From an uncultured Alistipes sp. (GTDB lineage Bacteria; Bacteroidota; Bacteroidia; Bacteroidales; UBA932), in NCBI GenBank assembly GCA_900550465.1, contig URSC01000030.1, positions 1 through 5,049 of the forward strand: 5,049 nt of DNA. Direction: 5' to 3'. Of the stretch, positions 1-5,049 are shown piece by piece (the first letter of the stretch is position 1; every line of letters begins with the position of its first letter). The position numbers and the translations under genes were made by a program. Under the pieces are notes generated by a model. It was not told the origin of the DNA and made no database searches. It saw nothing but the letters and a program-made list of their open reading frames with translations.

Positions 1-654
1 GTAAGAAAAGTCCACGAACAGCCAGTACATCGGGCGGGTGAGGAAGCTGCCTCCTGCGATACCGGCGGTGAAGCTCTCGGCGAGGAGCCTGACGGGGAAA
101 ATGGCCCACAGGCAGTACATGGCCAGGCGGTCCGGTATCTGGTTCTTAGTGGTCCTGCGCATGCCGAACATCATCGAGCGGATGCGCTTGAACATGGCCA
201 GGAAGACTCCGCTGAGCACCACGAGCAGGAAGAAGTCCATCAGGAAGAAGAAGAACGACCCCTTGAGGGTGTGGTCGGTCTCCATCACGAAGAATCTGAA
301 GAACACGGGGTAGTAGAATGTCGATAGACGGTCGGGCACGAACAGCCAGGTCTCGATATGTCCTAAGACTATCAGCATGAACCATCCAAAGGCGATGCTC
401 GAGTGCATGTAGCCCAGAAGGGGCTTGCGCTTCCATATCTTGGTATGCAGGAGGACGTCGCAGATGATGTCCTTGAGATTTATGACCCAGAGTCTGGGAT
501 TGATCAGGGAGAGGAAGAACTTCTTTCTGTCCGCGGCCGGCAGCTGTACGATGACCCGGATGATCCCTATGACGAGATAGGTAATGATGAAGATCATGCC
601 TATCACGAAGGGGAGGACGAAATCGTTGTATCCTGATATGAACCTGTCTTTCAC
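1..654 (-). CDS. Membrane cytochrome b-like subunit (HdrE/NarI/DsrM/QmoC-C type), 3' end outside window
   Basis: This is an integral membrane protein, 218 residues visible, with no stop before the window edge. Predicted membrane segments are at about 12-36 (FVLPFVIGMIFIITYLVIG), 84-106 (HSSIAFGWFMLIVLGH), 133-155 (SFFFFLMDFFLLVVLSGVFL) and about 177-199. A basic amphipathic stretch lies between the first two. Histidines at 84 and 99 flank the second segment and H128 precedes the third, so some could ligate heme b. H70 sits in the LLHTKIW region. Layout and context resemble HdrE, NarI, DsrM and the membrane half of QmoC, which exchange electrons with quinone or methanophenazine. The start is GTG at 654, overlapping the previous stop as GTGA. 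An in-frame TAA at 672-670 rules out a longer form, and the next ATG (residue 20) falls inside the first membrane segment. Heme binding is inferred, not shown. A C-terminal fusion domain could lie beyond the edge. Confidence 0.8.
   Translation of the reverse strand, partial: MKDRFISGYNDFVLPFVIGMIFIITYLVIGIIRVIVQLPAADRKKFFLSLINPRLWVINLKDIICDVLLHTKIWKRKPLLGYMHSSIAFGWFMLIVLGHIETWLFVPDRLSTFYYPVFFRFFVMETDHTLKGSFFFFLMDFFLLVVLSGVFLAMFKRIRSMMFGMRRTTKNQIPDRLAMYCLWAIFPVRLLAESFTAGIAGGSFLTRPMYWLFVDFSY
651..654 (-). promoter_or_regulatory. GTGA stop/start overlap between ferredoxin and membrane subunit genes
   Basis: The minus strand reads GTGA: the GTG start of the membrane gene (654-652) overlaps the TGA stop of the ferredoxin gene (653-651). 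The upstream sequence is A-rich (AAAAGAA) with no clear Shine-Dalgarno, so initiation probably depends on ribosomes finishing the ferredoxin. The overlap is direct observation; translational coupling is inferred. Confidence 0.7.
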
Positions 655-980
655 TTCTTTTGGTAGATTTTAGTTACACTTAGTATCAGATGCCTGGTGT
701 TGATGCCGCGGGGGCAGACTATCAGGCATTTGCCGCAGAGCATACAGTGGGAGACCATCCTCAGGGCCTCGTCCTCGCGGCCTCGTCCGAGCAGCAGTAT
801 CACCCTCCTGAGGTTCATGTCGCTGTGTCCGGCCGTGGGGCAGGAGGCCGCGCATGAACCGCAGGCCATGCACTTGAGCACGTCCGGCTCCTCGCGGGCA
901 AGTTCCTCGAATCTGGTCCTGTCGAACTTGTCCAGATTGATGGCGGAGCTGGGTGATATGCCGTATCCGAAGTCTATCAT
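651..980 (-). CDS. Minimal HdrC/QmoC-N-like 4Fe-4S dicluster protein
   Basis: This is a small 109-residue ferredoxin with two CxxCxxCxxxCP motifs: C37-C40-C43-C47 (CMACGSCAASCP) and C79-C82-C85-C89 (CMLCGKCLIVCP). They are joined by a basic helix-like linker (NLRRVILLLGRGREDEAL) typical of HdrC and of the N-terminal half of QmoC. It probably passes electrons from the FAD/Fe-S subunit to the membrane subunit encoded next. I place the start at the ATG at 980 (MIDFGYGI), which overlaps the hdrA stop as ATGA. The frame stays open to an ATG at 1064, but the extra 28 residues would lie wholly inside hdrA and look like shadow translation. A weak AGGA stands 3 bp before the chosen ATG. The protein ends in TGA at 651, overlapping the GTG of the next gene. 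There are no membrane segments. It is the second HdrC-type protein in the cluster and much shorter than the first (234 residues), so the two are probably not interchangeable. Confidence 0.9.
   Translation of the reverse strand: MIDFGYGISPSSAINLDKFDRTRFEELAREEPDVLKCMACGSCAASCPTAGHSDMNLRRVILLLGRGREDEALRMVSHCMLCGKCLIVCPRGINTRHLILSVTKIYQKK
977..980 (-). promoter_or_regulatory. ATGA stop/start overlap between hdrA and the small ferredoxin gene
   Basis: The minus strand reads ATGA: the ATG of the downstream ferredoxin gene (980-978) overlaps the TGA of the hdrA-like gene (979-977). Such overlaps usually allow a terminating ribosome to restart, which would keep the two products in balanced amounts. 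A weak AGGA (987-984) sits just upstream. The overlap is seen directly; coupling is inferred. Confidence 0.75.
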
Positions 981-2002
981 TGTTCCTGCAGGTATTCGTG
1001 AATACTGGTAGCGGCGGCCCGGGCCTCGGCCATGGTCTCGGGCAGTGTCTTGGGACCGGTGCATGCCCCGGCGTAGAATACCCCCGTGCAGTAGGACGCC
1101 TGTGCGGCTGTGAGAGAGTCCTTCGGCTTGAGGAAACCGTCCTCCATGGTGGAGAGCGCGAGGGTGCGCGCTATCGGATCCACAGCCCTGTTGTGGGACA
1201 TCCCGGCCATGAGGACCAGCAGGTCCAGGGTCACTCTGAGCGGCTTGCCGGAGAGCGTGTCCTCCGCCTTGATGAAGAGGTGCCCGTCCTTGTCCTCGGA
1301 GACTTCCGAGACACGGCCCCTGACGAAGATCACGCCGTATTTCTTCTGCGCTTCGAGATACATGTCCTCGTATCCGCGGCCGAACATTCTCAGGTCCATG
1401 TAGAAGCAGTAGACCACCGCGTCGGGGAACTGCTGCTTGATCTCGCAGGCCTGCTTTACCGCAGTGGCGCAGCAGACCTTGGAGCAGTAGCGGTTGCCCA
1501 CCTTCTCGTCGCGGGAGCCCACGCAGTGCACGAAGCCTATGCGGCGGGGATTGTCGACGGCGGGTACCGGTATACCTGAGAACCAGTCCTCCAGGTCCGC
1601 GTTGGTGATTACCCTGTCGTAGATGCCGTAGCCGTATTCCTCCTTCTTGGATGCGTTGAAAAGGGTGAAACCGGTGGTCAGCAGCAGGGCGTCGGCCAGG
1701 ACTGAGAGACCGTTGGAGAGGATGACATTGTAACCCCTCTCGAGCTTATTGACCTGAGTCACCTCCGTGGAAGTAAACCACTTGATCCGTCCCATCGAGG
1801 CCGTCAGCTGACTCAGGACGTCCTCCGCCGGTGTGCCGTAGGGGAAGAGCCTGTCCCAGCGGCCTAAATGTCCGCCTAAGCGGCTATCCCTCTCCACGAG
1901 GAATACGGTATAGCCCATTGCGTCTAAGGCGCGGGATGCCTCTATTCCGGCCGGTCCTCCGCCGATTACCACTATATTGCGCTGTTGATTGCTTATTTCC
2001 AT
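977..2002 (-). CDS. hdrA: Short HdrA/QmoA-like FAD and Fe-S oxidoreductase subunit
   Basis: This is the flavin hub of the predicted complex, 341 residues long. A Rossmann FAD motif GGGPAG lies at residues 14-19 (in IVVIGGGPAGIEA), with the ribose-binding acid at E38 in FLVERD, and a C-terminal FAD-contact segment (FYAGACTGPKTLPETMAEA, about 309-327). The HdrA hallmark is an Fe-S insertion with cysteines at 161, 174, 178 and 179 (HCVGSRD, then YCSKVCC). As I recall the structure of the methanogen HdrA, this 13/4/1 spacing is the same as that of its inserted cluster. It is followed by CFYMDLRMFGRGYEDMY, another HdrA signature. The N-terminal domain and the C-terminal pair of ferredoxin domains of full-length HdrA (about 650 residues) are absent, so the size is closer to QmoA. 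The ATG at 2002 lies 9 bp after hdrB. The final codons overlap the next gene in ATGA. Family assignment is secure; whether it bifurcates electrons is unknown and seems less likely without the extra ferredoxins. Confidence 0.93.
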   Translation of the reverse strand: MEISNQQRNIVVIGGGPAGIEASRALDAMGYTVFLVERDSRLGGHLGRWDRLFPYGTPAEDVLSQLTASMGRIKWFTSTEVTQVNKLERGYNVILSNGLSVLADALLLTTGFTLFNASKKEEYGYGIYDRVITNADLEDWFSGIPVPAVDNPRRIGFVHCVGSRDEKVGNRYCSKVCCATAVKQACEIKQQFPDAVVYCFYMDLRMFGRGYEDMYLEAQKKYGVIFVRGRVSEVSEDKDGHLFIKAEDTLSGKPLRVTLDLLVLMAGMSHNRAVDPIARTLALSTMEDGFLKPKDSLTAAQASYCTGVFYAGACTGPKTLPETMAEARAAATSIHEYLQEQ

Positions 2003-2011
2003 ATATGAAGA

Positions 2012-3085
2012 TTAGAAGATTCTGATATTGGCAGGGCTGGCGGGGACTCCGAGGTCCTTGCCGCCCAGACCCTTGTATTTACGGGATTTGTCGTACTTCA
2101 CACCCATTTTATCCAACAGAGGCTCGACGGCCACCTGATGCATCTGCAGGCCGAGGTCCCAGGGGTCGTAGCCCATGACCAGCGCGGCCACCTCCTCGGA
2201 GGACAGCACGGGGATGCCGTAGCCGGGGGTGTCGCCGTAGGTCTTGCCGGTAGTCTCGGCGATGACGTACTGCCAGCGGTCTAAGAAGTAGTTGCAGCCC
2301 GGGCAGTTGGTGATGATCAGGTCGGGGTGGAAGGGTTCCATCGACTCGAACTTCTTATAGGTGTTGGTCAGTGAGTAGCCTCTGTTGGCCTTGACCAGGT
2401 ACTGCCGGAAACCGAAGCCGCAGCAGTGCCTCCGCTCGGGGTAGTCCACTACGCTGCCGCCGAGGGCCTCTACCAGTCCGGCCAATACTCTCGGGTACTC
2501 GGCTCCGCCCACTGACTTGGAGGGGAAAATCTTGGAATAATGGCAGCCGATGTGCTCCACCACTTTCAGGGGCTCTCCGGTATGCACGTTGATCAGCGGG
2601 TACTTGGCCTGCTCGGAGATCAGGAAGCGGTAGTGGTACATCATGTCGCTGGAGTGCATCAGGAAGTCCGGCTTTACGAACTCCCTCTTACATGCTTTCC
2701 ACAGCAGTTCGTGTATCTTCTCCTCGATCTCCGGATGCTCCTCCCATGTCTGGAGAATCTCGGTATGCAGACCGAAGGAGGTGACGCAGGATACCACGAA
2801 ATTCCTGTAGCCGGCCTGGTTCATCAGCGAGAACTGGCGGGCGATGATAGTCATCGACGTCTCTTCAGGCGTGGTGTCGCTGTGGTAGGCTATGCCTCCG
2901 CAGGTAGTGTGGAGCGGATCCTCGTAGAAATCCTTTCCGAAGCGGTTGCGCACTATGTCCAGAAAGGCCTGCTCCGCACCGGGGTTGAAGTTCTGGCGGA
3001 TGCAGCTGCGGGCGTAGAAATACCTGTCGTCAGGTATCTCCTTCTGGAATTCGGACCATATTCTTTTCTTTCCTTCGTAATTCAT
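2012..3085 (-). CDS. hdrB: HdrB-like CCG-domain Fe-S protein with one degenerate cysteine module
   Basis: This 357-residue soluble protein resembles heterodisulfide reductase subunit B, whose CCG domains bind noncubane [4Fe-4S] clusters that reduce disulfides in methanogens. The C-terminal module is complete: C181, then C221-C222 (HCCGFGF), then C261-x2-C264 (NCPGCNYF). The N-terminal module keeps only three of five ligands: C28, C62 in TTCGG where CC is expected, and C100 in SCVTSF where CxxC is expected. Further signs of the family are GCHYSK at 180-185 and a C-terminal stretch (EEVAALVMGYDP, VAVEPLL) like the end of HdrB. A tail of about 30 residues then runs to IRIF. The ATG at 3085 is 6 bp after the hdrC stop and the gene ends in TAA, 9 bp before hdrA. 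Other CCG users are possible relatives, including SdhE-type succinate dehydrogenase subunits, TfrB, GlpC and LutA. Gene order with hdrC and hdrA favours an Hdr-type complex, but its substrate is unknown and need not be a heterodisulfide. Confidence 0.88.
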   Translation of the reverse strand: MNYEGKKRIWSEFQKEIPDDRYFYARSCIRQNFNPGAEQAFLDIVRNRFGKDFYEDPLHTTCGGIAYHSDTTPEETSMTIIARQFSLMNQAGYRNFVVSCVTSFGLHTEILQTWEEHPEIEEKIHELLWKACKREFVKPDFLMHSSDMMYHYRFLISEQAKYPLINVHTGEPLKVVEHIGCHYSKIFPSKSVGGAEYPRVLAGLVEALGGSVVDYPERRHCCGFGFRQYLVKANRGYSLTNTYKKFESMEPFHPDLIITNCPGCNYFLDRWQYVIAETTGKTYGDTPGYGIPVLSSEEVAALVMGYDPWDLGLQMHQVAVEPLLDKMGVKYDKSRKYKGLGGKDLGVPASPANIRIF

Positions 3086-3091
3086 GTAATA

Positions 3092-3796
3092 CTACTGATT
3101 CTGTGGGTTAAGGTGCTCACCATGAGTCTCATTGAACACTTCGTTGAAATACTCTTCCTCGCTCAGTCCCATCTCCTGAGCCTTCTTGCGCGAGAGGTCC
3201 TTGATCTTCTCGACCCGGGCCGAGCCGCCTGTCACGTCGAATATCTTCTGCAGGTCGTCAAGGGATTCGCGGGCAATCTTGCGCAGGGGACCCGGGCCGC
3301 TCTTTCCGTAGTTGGCGCCCACGCGGTCGTACACGTCCTGCAGATGGTCCTCGATCCATTTGCCCACCGTCCCGTATTCGGGATGATTCTCGTACTTGAA
3401 AGTCTCGGGATGGACGCAGTAGCCGTAATTGAGGACATTGCCGCAGAGCACCTTGGCCAGGGCATACTGCTGCCGGCCTTTCTCGGACTCCACGAAGTAG
3501 CCCAGCTCGACGGAGAGGGTGCGCAGGGCGATGATGACCTGCCCGGGGGCATTGGTCCTGGGACAGCGGGTCACGCAGGACATGCACTCGCCGCAGTACC
3601 ATATCGTATCGCTCTTGAGCAGCTTGATAATCTCCTCGTCGTCCTGGGTCTGGACGATGTTGACGATGTTCTTGGGGTTGTAGCGGTAGAATTCAGCAGC
3701 CGGGCATACGGCGGTGCAGGTCCCGCAGTTGATGCAGGCCTTCAGTCCCTCCTGGAGCCGGACGTCGCTCATCAGCCGTTCGTATATCTTACCCAT
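3092..3796 (-). CDS. hdrC: HdrC-like 4Fe-4S dicluster protein
   Basis: This is a soluble ferredoxin-type subunit of 234 residues with two classical CxxCxxCxxxCP motifs: C21-C24-C27-C31 (CINCGTCTAVCP) and C68-C71-C74-C78 (CGECMSCVTRCP). Two such clusters about 45 residues apart, in a helical protein placed directly before an hdrB-like gene, is the standard layout of HdrC, which relays electrons between the flavin subunit HdrA and HdrB. After the second motif comes an extension of about 155 residues, hydrophilic and probably helical, with two further cysteines (C118, C127) in LCGNVLNYGYC; it makes the protein longer than the minimal HdrC family. There is no signal peptide or membrane segment. 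The ATG at 3796 lies 12 bp after the carB stop and has no Shine-Dalgarno. Met9 is a possible alternative start, but the first one fits the spacing better. It ends in TAG, 6 bp before hdrB. The fold is secure; the exact redox partner is inferred from gene order. Confidence 0.9.
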   Translation of the reverse strand: MGKIYERLMSDVRLQEGLKACINCGTCTAVCPAAEFYRYNPKNIVNIVQTQDDEEIIKLLKSDTIWYCGECMSCVTRCPRTNAPGQVIIALRTLSVELGYFVESEKGRQQYALAKVLCGNVLNYGYCVHPETFKYENHPEYGTVGKWIEDHLQDVYDRVGANYGKSGPGPLRKIARESLDDLQKIFDVTGGSARVEKIKDLSRKKAQEMGLSEEEYFNEVFNETHGEHLNPQNQ

Positions 3797-3808
3797 AATG
3801 ATTGCGGT

Positions 3809-5049
3809 CTATCTGTATTCGTCCCAGGACTTGATCTGGATATTGTCGAGGGGCATGTTGCAGAATGCCGTGATGAAAGCCGATGCAAGTCTGGTGTTGG
3901 TTATAATCGGGATGTTGAAGTCCACGGCGGCGCGGCGGATGCGGTAGCCGTTCTCCAACTCTTCCTGAGTGAGGTTCTTGGGGATGTTGATGACCAGGTC
4001 AATCTTGCGCTCGTGGAGCATCTCCAGGGCCTGGGGATGCTGGTCCGGCTGCGAGGGCCAGAAGACGAGGTTGGCGGGCACTCCGTTGTCCACCAAGAAT
4101 TTGTAGCTGCCGCCGGTAGCATAGATAGTGTAGTTGTGCTTGGCCAGCAGCCTGCAGGCGCTCAGGAGTTCGACTTTCTGCTTGGCGTCTCCTGAGGACA
4201 CCAGGATATTCCTGCCCGGCACGGTATAGCCGACTGAGAGCATGGCCTTGAGCACGGCCTCGTTGGTGTCGTCACCTATGCAGCCCACCTCTCCGGTGGA
4301 GGCCATGTCCACTCCGAGGACGGGGTCGGCTTTCTGCAGACGGGAGAATGAGAACTGGGAGGCCTTCACGCCTACGTAGTCGATATCGAAGGCGCTCTTC
4401 TCGGGAGGAGTGACCTTCTCGCCGGTCATGACCTTGGTGGCCAGTTCGATGAGATTGATCTTAAGCACCTTGGACACGAAGGGGAAACTTCTCGAGGCCC
4501 TGAGGTTGCACTCGATGACCTTGATGTCGTTCTCCTTGGCTAAGAACTGGATGTTGAAGGGGCCCGAAATCTTCAGGGCCTCGGCTATCTTGCGGGCTAT
4601 CTTCTTGATCCTGCGGGCGGTCTCCACATACATCTTCTGGGGCGGGAACTGAATCGTAGCGTCGCCCGAGTGTACGCCGGCGAACTCGATGTGCTCCGAG
4701 ATGGCGTAGGCTATGACGGTGCCGTGGTCGGCCACTGCGTCGAACTCTATCTCCTTGGCGTGCTGGATAAATTCCGATACGACAACAGGGTGTTTCTTAG
4801 AAACTTCCGCCGCCAGCTTCAGGAACTGCTCGAGCTCGGTATCGTTGGAGCATACGTTCATCGCTGCGCCCGAAAGAACGTAGGAGGGACGCACCAGAAC
4901 GGGGAATCCCACGTCGCGGATGAAGCTGTGGATGTCGTTCATCGAGGTCAGCTCCCTCCAGCGGGGCTGGTCGATGCCGAGACGGTCGAGCATGGCCGAG
5001 AAGCGGTTACGGTCCTCGGCGTTGTCGATTCTCGTCTGGGGGTGCGGGG
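3809..5049 (-). CDS. carB: Carbamoyl-phosphate synthase large subunit, C-terminal part (5' end outside window)
   Basis: This is the large subunit of cytosolic carbamoyl-phosphate synthase, which makes carbamoyl phosphate from bicarbonate, glutamine-derived ammonia and two ATP for pyrimidine and arginine synthesis. The frame is open to the window edge, giving 412 visible residues of a protein usually near 1,070. The fragment enters the second synthetase half at IDNAEDR. It continues through the ATP-grasp fold: VLVRPSYVLSGAAM at about residues 50-63, EHIEFAGVHSGDA at about 118-130, and metal/ATP-binding ECNLRASRSFPFVSK at 179-193 (E179, N181, R183). An MGS-like allosteric domain follows at about 280-405 (ILVSSGDAKQK, YATGGSYKFL, INIPKN, ITNTRLASAF). 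The wording is closer to eukaryotic CAD/CPS1 than to E. coli CarB, which has EVNPRA at the metal site, and fits Bacteroidales. The ATG at 4993 is internal, not the start. It ends in TAG, 12 bp before the next gene, so co-transcription with the redox genes is likely. Identity is very secure; the allosteric effectors are unknown. Confidence 0.97.
   Translation of the reverse strand, partial: PHPQTRIDNAEDRNRFSAMLDRLGIDQPRWRELTSMNDIHSFIRDVGFPVLVRPSYVLSGAAMNVCSNDTELEQFLKLAAEVSKKHPVVVSEFIQHAKEIEFDAVADHGTVIAYAISEHIEFAGVHSGDATIQFPPQKMYVETARRIKKIARKIAEALKISGPFNIQFLAKENDIKVIECNLRASRSFPFVSKVLKINLIELATKVMTGEKVTPPEKSAFDIDYVGVKASQFSFSRLQKADPVLGVDMASTGEVGCIGDDTNEAVLKAMLSVGYTVPGRNILVSSGDAKQKVELLSACRLLAKHNYTIYATGGSYKFLVDNGVPANLVFWPSQPDQHPQALEMLHERKIDLVINIPKNLTQEELENGYRIRRAAVDFNIPIITNTRLASAFITAFCNMPLDNIQIKSWDEYR

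Noticed and set aside
146..436. Minus-strand 96-codon open frame within the membrane gene
   Set aside because: It is in a different frame from the membrane protein, which is open over the whole of 1-654 with coherent hydrophobic segments; this one is an arginine- and proline-rich shadow.
981..1064. Upstream ATG at 1064 for the small ferredoxin
   Set aside because: The added 28 residues lie inside hdrA coding sequence and look like out-of-frame translation. The ATGA overlap at 980 gives a start matching family length.
953..1579. Plus-strand open frame of 208 codons opposite the hdrA-like gene
   Set aside because: It is antisense to a gene with clear FAD and Fe-S motifs, its product is rich in G, V, H and R without a family signature, and it crosses the hdrA/ferredoxin boundary.
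3232..3602. Two extra minus-strand frames (106 and 114 codons) inside the first hdrC gene
   Set aside because: Both are frame-shifted shadows of the ferredoxin gene, rich in R, S and P, with no ordered motif.
3797..3808. Possible promoter or terminator between carB and hdrC
   Set aside because: The gap is only 12 bp with no inverted repeat or T-run; any promoter would have to lie within carB, and I see no convincing one.
2540..4195. Plus-strand open frame of 551 codons opposite hdrB, hdrC and the end of carB
   Set aside because: It runs antisense across three well-supported genes and two gene boundaries, its translation is low-complexity and rich in V, L, D and H, and it shows no recognisable motif. 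GC-rich codon bias on the other strand explains its length.

Overview
All genes in this window lie on the minus strand and are packed end to end, so transcription runs from high to low coordinates. The sequence is visibly GC-rich. The carB product has the features I associate with Bacteroidales carbamoyl-phosphate synthases: a eukaryote-like second synthetase half (ISEHIEFAGVHSGDA, ECNLRASRSFPFVSK) and a C-terminus ending in IKSWDEYR. Starts mostly lack a good Shine-Dalgarno, which also fits Bacteroidota. My best guess is a GC-rich member of Bacteroidales (Alistipes-like or a related gut lineage). This is inferred from protein resemblance only.

Layout in transcription order: (1) 5049-3809, the C-terminal 412 residues of carB, the large subunit of carbamoyl-phosphate synthase, cut by the window edge; (2) 3796-3092, an HdrC-like protein with two [4Fe-4S] motifs; (3) 3085-2012, an HdrB-like protein with CCG domains; (4) 2002-977, a short HdrA/QmoA-like FAD and Fe-S protein; (5) 980-651, a second, minimal HdrC-like ferredoxin; (6) 654-1, a multi-pass membrane protein resembling the cytochrome b subunits HdrE, NarI, DsrM and the C-terminal half of QmoC, cut by the other window edge. 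The intergenic gaps are 12, 6 and 9 bp, followed by two 4-bp start/stop overlaps (ATGA, GTGA). No stretch is long enough to hold a terminator, a conventional promoter or an RNA gene, and I see no repeats, mobile elements or CRISPR.

Genes 2-6 look like one electron-transfer complex built from heterodisulfide-reductase parts in an organism that is not a methanogen. The plausible chain is a soluble HdrC/HdrB module, a flavin/Fe-S HdrA-type hub, a small di-cluster ferredoxin and a membrane b-type cytochrome that could exchange electrons with the quinone pool. Genes 5 and 6 together match the two halves of QmoC, the membrane subunit of the quinone-interacting oxidoreductase of sulfate reducers. 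The substrate and the direction of electron flow cannot be read from the sequence. The most notable points are this mixed Hdr/Qmo architecture, the HdrB protein with one of its two cysteine modules eroded, the split QmoC, and the tight linkage to carB.
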